A stretch of DNA of 64,000 nucleotides from Aromatoleum toluclasticum ATCC 700605 (GTDB taxonomy: Bacteria > Pseudomonadota > Gammaproteobacteria > Burkholderiales > Rhodocyclaceae), in assembly GCF_000378245.1 (NCBI RefSeq), contig NZ_KB899495.1, positions 91,113 through 155,112 on the forward strand, written 5' to 3'. Positions 49,372 to 57,511 of the stretch are shown here, in pieces; the stretch's first letter is position 1, and the number at the start of each line of letters is the position of its first letter. The notes beneath the pieces were generated by a model, which worked only from the letters and a program-made list of their open reading frames with translations, was not told where the DNA came from and did no database searches. The translations under genes were made by a program, and so were the position numbers.

Positions 49372-50544
49372 TCACGCTTCACGCGTGATGCCCTTGATGA
49401 CCCTCTTGGCGATGCTCCAGCGGTGCACCTCGGACGGGCCGTCGTAGATTCGGAACGCGCGCATGTCGGCGAAGATGGCCGCGACGGTGGTTTCGCGCGC
49501 GACGCCCTGCCCGCCCAGGATCTGCACGCAGCGGTCGACGACGCGCCAGCAGGCTTCCGAGACGAGCACCTTGGACATGCTGGAGTCGTGGATGGCGAGG
49601 TGGCCCTGGTCGAGTACCCAGGCGGTGTGCCAGATCGCGAGCCGCGCCGAGTGGATGTCGATCTCGTTGTCGGCGAGCATGAAACCGACACCTTCGTGGC
49701 TGCCCAGCGACTTGCCGAAGGCCTGGCGCCGGCGGGCGTAGTCGGTGGCGATGTCGTGCGCGCGCCGCGCGGCACCCAGCCAGCGCATGCAGTGAGTGAG
49801 GCGCGCCGGCGACAGGCGCACCTGCGCGTACTTGAAACCCTCGCCCAGCTCGCCGAGGATGTTCGCAGCCGGCACGCGGACGTTGTCCAGACGCACGACG
49901 CCGTGTCCGCCCGGGAAGCAGGTGTCAAGGGTGTCCATCGAGCGTTCGACGACGAAGCCCGGCACGTCGGTATCGGACAGGAACATCGTGGCGCGCCCGT
50001 CCTCGAGCTTCGCCATGATGATCGCAAAGGCCGCGCCATTGGCGCCGGTGGTGAACCACTTGCGCCCGTTGATGAGGTAGTCGTCGCCGTCGCGCTCTGC
50101 CGTGGTCTGCAGCATCGACGGGTCCGAGCCGGCGCCGGGCGTGGGCTCGGTCATGCAGAAGCAGGAGCGCAGCTTGCCGGCCGCGAGCGGACGCAGCCAG
50201 CGTTCCTTGTGCTCGGGGCGCGCGACGACCTCCATCAGGTGCATGTTGCCCTCGTCGGGCGCCGCAATGTTCAGCGCGACCGGGCCGAGCAGCGAATACC
50301 CTGCCTCTTCGAAGAACACCGCCTTGGCGCGGTGATCGAGGCCCAGGCCGCCGAATTCCTTGGACACATGCGCCGACAGCAGCTCGGCCGCGCGTCCCTT
50401 CGCGATCAGTTCGGCCCGCAGCTCCTCGGAGGGCCCATGTGGGGTCCGGCGCGGATCGCGCTCGAACGGGATGATTTCTTCGGCGATGAAGCGGCGCACT
50501 TTCTGCTGCAGCGCCGCCAGCTCTTCCGGCAGATCGAAGTTCAT
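49372..50544 (-). CDS. Acyl-CoA dehydrogenase
   Basis: A 390-aa flavoprotein with the N-terminal helical domain (MNFDLPEELAALQQKVRRFI), FAD/substrate segments CFCMTEPTPGAGSDPSML and INGRKWFTTGANGAAFAII, and the C-terminal QILGGQGVARETTVA block. ACAD10/11-like members oxidise long or modified acyl-CoAs. The start at ATG 50544 matches the family; upstream frame is not conserved. It lies between the hydroxyacyl-CoA dehydrogenase and kinase-like genes. Confidence 0.92.
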   Translation of the reverse strand: MNFDLPEELAALQQKVRRFIAEEIIPFERDPRRTPHGPSEELRAELIAKGRAAELLSAHVSKEFGGLGLDHRAKAVFFEEAGYSLLGPVALNIAAPDEGNMHLMEVVARPEHKERWLRPLAAGKLRSCFCMTEPTPGAGSDPSMLQTTAERDGDDYLINGRKWFTTGANGAAFAIIMAKLEDGRATMFLSDTDVPGFVVERSMDTLDTCFPGGHGVVRLDNVRVPAANILGELGEGFKYAQVRLSPARLTHCMRWLGAARRAHDIATDYARRRQAFGKSLGSHEGVGFMLADNEIDIHSARLAIWHTAWVLDQGHLAIHDSSMSKVLVSEACWRVVDRCVQILGGQGVARETTVAAIFADMRAFRIYDGPSEVHRWSIAKRVIKGITREA

Positions 50545-50569
50545 GCTTGTGTGACTCCCGCGAAATGGT

Positions 50570-51424
50570 TCAGGCGCTGTAATCGAAGAAGCCGCGGCCG
50601 CTCTTGCGCCCGAGGAAACCGGCATCGACCATTTCCTTGAGGAGCGGCGCGGGCCGGTACTTGGGATCGTTGAAGCCGGCGTGGAACATCTCCATCACCG
50701 ACAGCATCGTGTCGAGCCCGATCAGATCGGCCAGGGCGAGCGGGCCGATCGGCTGGTTGCAGCCGAGCTTCATGCCGGCATCGATCTCCTCCGCCGACGC
50801 GAGGCCTTCCTGCAGCGCGAAGACGGCCTCGTTGATCATGGGGCAGAGGATGCGATTCACCGCGAAGCCCGGGCTGTTCTTCGCGACGATCGAGGTCTTG
50901 CCGATCGCGGCGACGAAGGCGCGGGCGGCCTCGACGGTGGCCTGCGCGGTACGCAGCCCCGGAACGAGTTCAACCAGCGCCATGACCGGCACCGGGTTGA
51001 AGAAGTGCATGCCGATGAAGCGCGCGGGGCGTTTCGTCGCGGCCGCAAGGCGCGTGACCGACATCGACGAGGTGTTGGTCGCGATCAGCGCGTCCGGGCC
51101 GACGACGGCGTCGACCTGGGCGAGAATCTTCAGCTTGAGCGCTTCGTTCTCGGTCGCCGCCTCGATCACCAGATCGACGCGCGCGAGGTCGGCGTAATCG
51201 GTGGAGCCGCGGATACGGTCGAGGTACTCGGCTTTCTGCGCGGCCGTGAGCTGGCCCTTCTTGATCAGGCGATCGAGGCTGCCGGAGATCGTCGCGATCC
51301 CCCTCCCGACCGCATCGGACGAAATATCGACCATGACGACGGACAGCCCCGCCGCCGCGCATACTTGGGCAATGCCGTTGCCCATGGTCCCCGCCCCGAG
51401 GACCCCTACCGTACCGATACCCAT
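50570..51424 (-). CDS. 3-hydroxybutyryl-CoA dehydrogenase
   Basis: A 284-aa NAD-dependent 3-hydroxyacyl-CoA dehydrogenase. The Rossmann motif GVLGAGTMGNGIAQVCAAAG is at the N-terminus. The signature block IGMHFFNPVPVMALVELVPG contains the catalytic His, with Glu in NRILCPMINEAVFALQEG. The length matches stand-alone Hbd/PaaH enzymes. It converts 3-hydroxyacyl-CoA to 3-ketoacyl-CoA, and the thiolase gene is directly upstream. Confidence 0.93.
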   Translation of the reverse strand: MGIGTVGVLGAGTMGNGIAQVCAAAGLSVVMVDISSDAVGRGIATISGSLDRLIKKGQLTAAQKAEYLDRIRGSTDYADLARVDLVIEAATENEALKLKILAQVDAVVGPDALIATNTSSMSVTRLAAATKRPARFIGMHFFNPVPVMALVELVPGLRTAQATVEAARAFVAAIGKTSIVAKNSPGFAVNRILCPMINEAVFALQEGLASAEEIDAGMKLGCNQPIGPLALADLIGLDTMLSVMEMFHAGFNDPKYRPAPLLKEMVDAGFLGRKSGRGFFDYSA

Positions 51425-51466
51425 GCTCCGCTCCCTGTGGATCCTTGAAATGTGCGCCCGCGCGTC

Positions 51467-52654
51467 TTACAGCCGCTCGAAGATGGCCGCGATGCCCTGG
51501 CCGCCGCCGATGCACATCGTCACCAGCGCGTAGCGCCCACCGCTGCGGTGCAGCTCGTAAATGGCCTTGGTGGTGATGATTGCGCCGGTCGCGCCGACCG
51601 GATGGCCGAGCGAAATGCCCGAACCGTTGGGGTTGACCTTGCGCGGATCGAATCCCAGTTCGCGTGTCACAGCACAAGCCTGCGCCGCGAAGGCCTCGTT
51701 CGACTCGATGACGTCGAGGTCCTCGACCTTCAGGCCGGTGCGCTCGAGCACCAGGCGCGTCGCCGGCACCGGGCCGATTCCCATGTAGAGCGGGTCTACG
51801 CCCGCATGCGCGTAGCCGACCAGGCGCGCCAGCGGCTTGAGGCCGAGCGCGGCGGCGCGGCCGGCTTCCGCGAGCACCACCGCGGCCGCGCCGTCGTTGA
51901 GGCCCGAGGCGTTGCCGGCGGTCACGGTGCCGCCGTCCTTCTTGAAGGCCGGCTTCATTGCGGCGAGCGCCTCGAGCGTGGCGCCGGAACGCACGTGCTC
52001 GTCGGTGTCGAAGCGTGCGACGCCGCTCCTGGTCTTCACCTCGACAGGGACGATCTGCTCCTTGAAATAGCCCTCGACGATGGCGACCGAGGCGCGGCGC
52101 TGGCTCTCCAGCGCGAGCGCATCCTGCATCTCGCGCGTGATGCCGTAGCGTTCGGCGACGTTCTCGGCGGTGATGCCCATGTGCACCGTCTTCCACGGGT
52201 CGTGGAGGATGCCGTTCATGTAGTCGACGAGGCGCGCATCCAGCATCCGCGCGCCCCAGCGGAGGTTCGGCACGGTATAGGGGCCGCGGCTCATCGATTC
52301 CGCACCGGCACCGATCGCGAGATCGCAGTCACCCAGACGGATCGCCTGCGCCGCAGACACGATAGCCTGCAGGCCCGAGCCACACAGGCGATTGACGTTG
52401 AATGCCGGGACGGTCTCGGGGATGCCCGAATCCATCGCCGCGACGCGGCTCAGGTAGGCGTCGCGCGGCTCGGTCGGGATGACGTTGCCCATCACGACGT
52501 GCCCGATCGCATCCGGCGCTGCGCCGGAACGCTGCAGCGCGGCCTTCACCGCGACGGTGGCCAGTTCGGTGAGCGGGACGTCCTTCAGGGTCCCGCCATA
52601 CGTTCCGATGGGAGTCCGTGCAGCTCCCAGCACGACTACTTCACGCTGCGACAT
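51467..52654 (-). CDS. Acetyl-CoA C-acyltransferase (thiolase II type)
   Basis: A 395-aa thiolase with all catalytic residues: nucleophile C91 in [13 protein letters not shown], His in [11 protein letters not shown] and the second Cys in [10 protein letters not shown]. The start at ATG 52654 is preferred over a TTG nine bases upstream that crowds its Shine-Dalgarno. It cleaves 3-ketoacyl-CoA with CoA, or condenses acetyl-CoA. First gene of the minus-strand acyl-CoA operon, with a CCGACCGGTCGG operator about 75 bp upstream. Confidence 0.94.
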   Translation of the reverse strand: MSQREVVVLGAARTPIGTYGGTLKDVPLTELATVAVKAALQRSGAAPDAIGHVVMGNVIPTEPRDAYLSRVAAMDSGIPETVPAFNVNRLCGSGLQAIVSAAQAIRLGDCDLAIGAGAESMSRGPYTVPNLRWGARMLDARLVDYMNGILHDPWKTVHMGITAENVAERYGITREMQDALALESQRRASVAIVEGYFKEQIVPVEVKTRSGVARFDTDEHVRSGATLEALAAMKPAFKKDGGTVTAGNASGLNDGAAAVVLAEAGRAAALGLKPLARLVGYAHAGVDPLYMGIGPVPATRLVLERTGLKVEDLDVIESNEAFAAQACAVTRELGFDPRKVNPNGSGISLGHPVGATGAIITTKAIYELHRSGGRYALVTMCIGGGQGIAAIFERL

Positions 52655-52726
52655 CGCTTTCAACGCCTCTTAAAGGTTATCCGGGTATTCCTTGTGCCGT
52701 TCCCGCATACCTCGATGCAGTACGGC

Positions 52727-52740
52727 CCGACCGGTCGGTC
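52727..52740. promoter_or_regulatory. Palindromic operator upstream of the thiolase operon
   Basis: CCGACCGGTCGGTC with the core CGACCGGTCG palindromic (52728-52737). The same word recurs at 53033-53050 in front of the divergent operon. This type of dyad is typical for TetR-family regulators of acyl-CoA catabolism. Confidence 0.65.
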
Positions 52741-52864
52741 GAACGAATACTAAAACATCGGCGCGACAACGACAAGCCGTTTGTGCAAACCTCGCCCGCC
52801 CCGCTCGGAAGTCCACTCGAAGCCGATCAACGACTCGCCGACACGCGCTCCGATGCACGGGGGC

Positions 52865-52911
52865 GCATAAAAAAAAGAAAGCCGTCCGGTGAACTCGTGT
52901 CACCGGACGGC
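52865..52911 (-). terminator. Strong intrinsic terminator on the minus strand inside the divergent region
   Basis: Minus strand: GCCGTCCGGTGA (52911-52900) pairs with TCACCGGACGGC (52892-52881) over 12 bp with a 7-nt loop, followed by TTTCTTTTTTTT. No annotated gene ends here, so it suggests a short untranslated RNA coming from about 53.0 kb. Confidence 0.8.
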
Positions 52912-53020
52912 AAAGCTTCGACGCAGGTTGCGTGGAGAGAGAGGAGGCGCAATCGTCGAAGTGAGACACCACCAAAAAGCAGAGGAGACTCGCGCACATG
53001 TCACGGCCGTCGGCTGTCGT
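52912..53020 (-). ncRNA. Candidate small RNA ending at the 52.9-kb terminator
   Basis: The stretch upstream of the terminator has no plausible ORF but contains CCTCCTCTCTCTCC on the minus strand, an anti-Shine-Dalgarno-like run common in small regulatory RNAs. The 5' end is not defined and no clear promoter was identified. This is an inference from the orphan terminator. Confidence 0.35.
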
Positions 53021-53026
53021 GCTTTC

Positions 53027-53055
53027 TTGACACCCGACCGGTCGGTCGGTACGCT
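53027..53055 (+). promoter_or_regulatory. Promoter with embedded palindromic operator for the SDR-DUF35-thiolase operon
   Basis: TTGACA (53027-53032), 17 bp, TACGCT (53050-53055). The spacer is CCCGACCGGTCGGTCGG, the same dyad as at 52727-52740, so a bound regulator would block RNA polymerase. Confidence 0.7.
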
Positions 53056-53155
53056 TGAGTCGAATCTTAAGTGACTCGATTGCGGATGACAAGCCCCCGC
53101 AGCGACGCAGCCGAAATGCGAAGCGCAGGGGCCATCCGGATACCAGGAGAAATCG

Positions 53156-54079
53156 ATGCAGGATCTGGCCGGACGCGTTGCGGTCATCACAGGCGCTGCC
53201 AGCGGCATCGGCGCGGCGATGGCGTGGCGCTTTGCGCGCGCGGGTATGAAGATCGTCGCCGCCGACGTCGATGAAACGGGCCTTGCGGCTGTGTGTGCGG
53301 AACTCGTCGACGCGGGTCACGCGGCAATTAGCGTCCGCACCAACGTCGCCAGCGCGGATGAGGTGGAAGCCCTGGCCGAGCGTGCATACGCCGCCTTCGG
53401 CGCCGTCCATCTGCTGTGCAACAACGCCGGCGTCGTCCCGTCCGGGCGCTACCGGGCAGTGTGGGAGTTCCCGCTCGAGGATTGGCGCTGGTCGCTCGAT
53501 GTGAATCTCTACGGCGTCATACACGGCTTGCGCAGCTTCATCCCGCGCATGCTGGACGCGGGCCACGAAGGCCACGTGCTGACGACGGCCTCGGTCGCGG
53601 GGCTGATCAGCGGCTCGGGCTCCGCCGTGTACAGCGCGGCGAAGCATGCCGCGGTGCGGGTCACGGAAGCCTTGTATGCCTCGCTGCGCGAACGCAACGC
53701 GCCGATCGGCGTGAGCCTGCTGTGCCCCGGCCTCGTGAACACGCGCATCTACGAATCCGAGCGAAGCCGCCCCGAGGCCCTGCGGCCCGCTGACGGACCG
53801 GCCCGGGAAACCGCGGAGTTGCAGGCGATTGCCGCCAGCCTCTACGCGGGCGCGATGTCCCCCGAGGAAGTCGCCGAGCTTGCCTGCCAGGCCGTGCTCG
53901 ACGAGCGCCTGTACGTGCTCACCACCGACAGCTTCGACGACGCGATCCGCGAGCGCATGACCGCCATCCTGGAACGCCGCAATCCGGCGTTCGCGACCCT
54001 GCTGGCGCTGAGCCGGCGCGACGTCGGCGAACGCGGGCGGCCGTCGACGGCGGCGACTTCACCAACGACGGCAGCTTGA
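53156..54079 (+). CDS. Short-chain dehydrogenase/reductase
   Basis: A 307-aa SDR: cofactor motif VITGAASGIGAAMAWRFARA, an Asp (AADVDE) suggesting NAD preference, NNAGV, the catalytic Ser in TTASVAGLISGSG and YSAAKHA. A C-terminal extension of about 40 residues is unusual and Arg-rich. It probably oxidises a hydroxyacyl-CoA or alcohol intermediate. First gene of the plus-strand operon. A GGAG Shine-Dalgarno precedes the ATG. Confidence 0.88.
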   Translation: MQDLAGRVAVITGAASGIGAAMAWRFARAGMKIVAADVDETGLAAVCAELVDAGHAAISVRTNVASADEVEALAERAYAAFGAVHLLCNNAGVVPSGRYRAVWEFPLEDWRWSLDVNLYGVIHGLRSFIPRMLDAGHEGHVLTTASVAGLISGSGSAVYSAAKHAAVRVTEALYASLRERNAPIGVSLLCPGLVNTRIYESERSRPEALRPADGPARETAELQAIAASLYAGAMSPEEVAELACQAVLDERLYVLTTDSFDDAIRERMTAILERRNPAFATLLALSRRDVGERGRPSTAATSPTTAA

Positions 54080-54122
54080 GCTCAGCCTGCCCTAATCCTC
54101 CATCACGACAAGGGAACCGCAC

Positions 54123-54551
54123 ATGCCCCACCCCGTTCTGGCCCGCCCGGACCTGATCCGGTTCGAAGGCGACACCCCTCACCTCGTCGGCAGCCGCTGC
54201 GACGAATGCGGCGAGGTGTATTTCCCCGCCACCGACAGCTGCACGCGCTGCACCGCCACGCGGATGAGTCCGCACGATCTCGGCCACCGCGGCACGCTGT
54301 GGTCGTGGACGATCCAGGGCTTCCTGCCTAAGGCGCCCTACAACGGCGGCGAGACGGCCGAAACCTTCCAGCCCTATGGCGTCGGCTACGTGGAGCTGGG
54401 CAGCGGCATCAAGGTCGAGTCGCGCCTGACCGTCGCCGACGAGGCGAAACTGCAGATCGGCATGCCGCTCGAACTGACCCTGATCCCCTACCGCAGGACC
54501 GACGACGGCGAGGTGCATACGTTCGCCTTCCGCCCGGCTGCATCCGCCTGA
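54123..54551 (+). CDS. DUF35 OB-fold / zinc-ribbon acyl-CoA-associated protein
   Basis: A 142-aa protein with the rubredoxin-like zinc ribbon GSRCDECGEVYFPATDSCTRC and a C-terminal OB fold. DUF35 proteins form complexes with thiolase-like partners, for example in steroid side-chain aldolases and fatty acyl-CoA hydratases. The partner is probably the thiolase homologue 14 bp downstream. All four ribbon cysteines are present. Confidence 0.9.
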   Translation: MPHPVLARPDLIRFEGDTPHLVGSRCDECGEVYFPATDSCTRCTATRMSPHDLGHRGTLWSWTIQGFLPKAPYNGGETAETFQPYGVGYVELGSGIKVESRLTVADEAKLQIGMPLELTLIPYRRTDDGEVHTFAFRPAASA

Positions 54552-54565
54552 CGAGGAACATGCGC

Positions 54566-55714
54566 ATGACTCAAGACGTCGCCATCATCGGCATCGGCCT
54601 GCACCCCTTCGGCCGCCACGACACGCTCACCGGCCGTGCCCAGGGCGCGATCGCGCTGCGCGCCGCGCTCAAGGACGCCGGCATCGGCTGGGACCGCATC
54701 GGCATCGCCTACGGCGGCAGCCACGACGCCGGCAATGCGGATGCGTTGTGCAACGACCTCGGGCTCACCGGCCTGCCTTTCGTGAATGTCGCCAACGGCT
54801 GCGCCACCGGCGGCAGCGCGCTCGCGAGCGCGGTCGCGGCGATCCGCTCGGGCAGTGCGGAGTTTGCCGTGGCGGTCGGTTTCGACAAGCACCCGCGCGG
54901 CGCCTTCAACCCGCATCCGCGCGACTGGGGCCTGCCCGACTGGTACGGCGAGACCGGCCTGATGCTGACCACCCAGTTCTTCGCGTTGAAGACGCGGCGC
55001 TACATGCACGACCACGGCATCACGGAGGACGCGCTGGTGCGCGTCGCACAGCGCGCCTTCCGCAATGGCGCGCTGAACCCGCAGGCATGGCGGCGGCGCG
55101 AGATGAGCTATGGGGAGATCGCCGAATCGATGCCGGTGAACCTGCCGCTGCGCCAGTACATGTTCTGCAATCCGGCCGAAGGCGGCGCAGCGGTCGTGCT
55201 GTGCCCGGCGGAAGTCGCAAAGCGGTATCACGCGAAACCGATCATCGTGAAGGCCGCCGTCGTGCGCACGCGCCACCACGGCTCATTCGAGGTCTTCAGT
55301 CCGGCGCTGGCCGCACAGCAGGCGCCCGCGCCGACGGTGACGGCATCGCGCGCCGCCTTCGAGCAGGCCGGCGTGGCCCCGCGCGACATCGACGTGCTGC
55401 AACTGCAGGACACCGACTCGGGCAGCGAGGTCATCCACATGGCGGAAAACGGCTTCTGCGAACACGGCGAGCAGGAGCGTCTGTTGCGCGACGGCGAAAC
55501 GGAGATCGGCGGACGGCTGCCGATCAACACCGACGGCGGCTGCCTCGCCAACGGCGAGCCGATCGGCGCCTCCGGCCTGCGCCAGGTGATCGAGATCTGC
55601 ACACAGCTGCGACAGGAAGCGGGCGCGCGGCAGGTGCCGGGAAACCCGCGCCTCGGCTACACCCACGTCTATGGCGCGCCGGGCGTCAGCGGCGTGACGA
55701 TCCTGCAGCGGTAG
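54566..55714 (+). CDS. Thiolase-fold protein of the lipid-transfer/aldolase type, lacking thiolytic residues
   Basis: A 382-aa thiolase homologue. The nucleophile-position Cys is kept (NVANGCATGGSAL), but the catalytic His motif is GEPIGASG (Glu instead of His) and the C-terminal Cys motif is replaced by YGAPG. Thiolytic cleavage is therefore unlikely. Homologues that pair with DUF35 act as retro-aldolases on branched acyl-CoAs (Ltp2-type). The start at 54566 has GAGG nine bases upstream; an ATG six bases earlier is in frame. Confidence 0.82.
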   Translation: MTQDVAIIGIGLHPFGRHDTLTGRAQGAIALRAALKDAGIGWDRIGIAYGGSHDAGNADALCNDLGLTGLPFVNVANGCATGGSALASAVAAIRSGSAEFAVAVGFDKHPRGAFNPHPRDWGLPDWYGETGLMLTTQFFALKTRRYMHDHGITEDALVRVAQRAFRNGALNPQAWRRREMSYGEIAESMPVNLPLRQYMFCNPAEGGAAVVLCPAEVAKRYHAKPIIVKAAVVRTRHHGSFEVFSPALAAQQAPAPTVTASRAAFEQAGVAPRDIDVLQLQDTDSGSEVIHMAENGFCEHGEQERLLRDGETEIGGRLPINTDGGCLANGEPIGASGLRQVIEICTQLRQEAGARQVPGNPRLGYTHVYGAPGVSGVTILQR

Positions 55715-55723
55715 GCGCGCGCG

Positions 55724-56506
55724 GTGCTGTGGCGCAGTCAGATGGCGGACGTCCCCTTCGAGGGGATCTACCGTCGCCAGGTCGACCTCGACGCCCCCGA
55801 TGCGCAGACCGTCGTCGGCTGGCTGGAGGACGAGTCGCACCACTTCGGGATCACGCTCGTGCATGACGGTACGCACATCCGCGAACTGCGCATGGCCGCG
55901 CCGCGCTACCCGTGGACGACCTGCGCCGAGGCCGTCCGTCCGCTGCAGGCGCTGGTCGGCAAGCCGCTCGTGGCGCGCGCTTCGCAGCTCGGCACGCTCG
56001 CAGACGTGCGTCTGCAATGCACGCACGTCTTCGACCTCGCGAGTCTGATGGTCGCCCACGCGCACGCCGGCCGCGGCCACCGGCGCTACCACGGCACGGT
56101 CGAACCGCTCGCGGCGGTCCGGCCCGATGCGCCCGAGGGCTGGCAGCGCGCGACGCTCCATCGCGACGGCGTCGTCGTGCTGCAGTGGGACCTCCACGAC
56201 GACCGCATCATGGCGCCGGCAGTCCACGCCGGGCGCACGATCTACCACGGCTTCCGCGAATGGACCGAATCGCTCGCCCCCGAGGAGGCCGAGCACGCGC
56301 TGGTGCTGCGCCGCGTCGCCTTCGTGTCGAACGGGCGGCGGATCACCATCGAGCACCTCGATTCGGCCGCCGAGCTGGGTCAGGCCGCGGTGTGCCATTC
56401 CTTTCAGCCGGCGCAGCGCGAGCGCGCGACCCCGATGCCCGACTCGCGCCGGCGCTACGACACCACCCCCGAGGAGATGCTCGCGCAGATGCGCGTGCAA
56501 CCCTGA
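55724..56506 (+). CDS. DUF2889 protein
   Basis: A 260-aa protein with the DUF2889 pattern: FEGIYRRQVDLDAPDAQTVV, MAAPRYPWTTCAEAVRPLQA and a CTHVFDLASLMVAHA segment. Function unknown, but the family often occurs in catabolic clusters with thiolase-fold and SDR genes, as here. The GTG start lacks a strong Shine-Dalgarno; an ATG 18 bp downstream (MADVPFEG) is equally possible. Confidence 0.7.
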   Translation: MLWRSQMADVPFEGIYRRQVDLDAPDAQTVVGWLEDESHHFGITLVHDGTHIRELRMAAPRYPWTTCAEAVRPLQALVGKPLVARASQLGTLADVRLQCTHVFDLASLMVAHAHAGRGHRRYHGTVEPLAAVRPDAPEGWQRATLHRDGVVVLQWDLHDDRIMAPAVHAGRTIYHGFREWTESLAPEEAEHALVLRRVAFVSNGRRITIEHLDSAAELGQAAVCHSFQPAQRERATPMPDSRRRYDTTPEEMLAQMRVQP

Positions 56507-56528
56507 CCGATCACGGAGACCGTTTGCG

Positions 56529-57272
56529 ATGCAGAACTACACCGATTTCACCGACAAGGTCGTGCTGGTCACGGGTGCCAGCCGCGGCCTGGGGCGTGCG
56601 ATGGCGCTGGGCTTCGCGGAATGCGGCGCGGACATCGTCGCGACGAGCCGCTCCGCCGAAAGCTGCGCCGAGGTCGTCGCGGAAGTCGAGCGGCTCGGGC
56701 GCCGCGCCGTCGCCATCGGCTGCCACGTCGGCAAGTGGGACGAACTGCCGCGGCTCGTCGCAGGGGCCCTCGAAGCCTTCGGCCGCATCGACGTGCTGGT
56801 GAATAACGCCGGCATCGCGCCGGTCGCCGACTCGTCCGCGGCGGTGAGCGAGGAGCTGTTCGACAAGATCGTGGACGTGAACCTGAAGGGCCCGTTCCGC
56901 CTTGCCGCGTTGGTCGCCGAGCACATGCGTACGTCCGGCGGCGGCGCCATCATCAACATCACCAGCACCGCCGCGATCCGCCCTGAACCGGTGTATCCGG
57001 TCTACGCCGCAGCCAAGGGCGCGCTCAACATCGTCACGCGCGCACAGGCGATGGAGTTCGGCCCCACGGTGCGCGTCAACGCGATCATGGCCGGCCCGTT
57101 CTGGACCGACATCTCGCGCGCCTGGCGCGAGGAGTACGACCGCAACGCGCCGTCGGCGGTGAAACGCATCGGCCGCCCGGATGAGATCGTGTCGAGCGCG
57201 CTATATCTGGCAAGCCCGCGTTCGAGCTACACCACCGGGGCGATCATCCAGCTCGACGGAGGAATCCTGTAG
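56529..57272 (+). CDS. FabG-like short-chain dehydrogenase/reductase
   Basis: A 247-aa classical SDR: VLVTGASRGLGRAMALGFAE, NNAGIAP, catalytic Ser in INITSTAAIRPE, YPVYAAAKGAL, and the C-terminal GAIIQLDGGIL. Likely 3-oxoacyl-CoA/ACP reductase or hydroxyacyl-CoA dehydrogenase. Last gene of the plus-strand operon. The 240 bp behind it (57273-57511) contain no gene. Confidence 0.9.
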   Translation: MQNYTDFTDKVVLVTGASRGLGRAMALGFAECGADIVATSRSAESCAEVVAEVERLGRRAVAIGCHVGKWDELPRLVAGALEAFGRIDVLVNNAGIAPVADSSAAVSEELFDKIVDVNLKGPFRLAALVAEHMRTSGGGAIINITSTAAIRPEPVYPVYAAAKGALNIVTRAQAMEFGPTVRVNAIMAGPFWTDISRAWREEYDRNAPSAVKRIGRPDEIVSSALYLASPRSSYTTGAIIQLDGGIL

Positions 57273-57511
57273 GGGAAGGATACGGTCGGCCAGGCGCCGG
57301 GCCCCGGCGCAGGCGTTGCAGATGCCGGCCGTCTTTCCGCCGCCGAGACGGATGCGGATCGGCTCAGCCCGACCTTCTCCCGCGGATGGCCCCTGGCGCG
57401 GCACCGGCTCGCCGGCCCCGCTTGCGCGCGCACTGTCGGACCACAGGTCGCGCACCCGGCGCGGCGAGTGTACGGCGCGGTCGAGCGAAACACGAACGGG
57501 CGTCACGCGGC

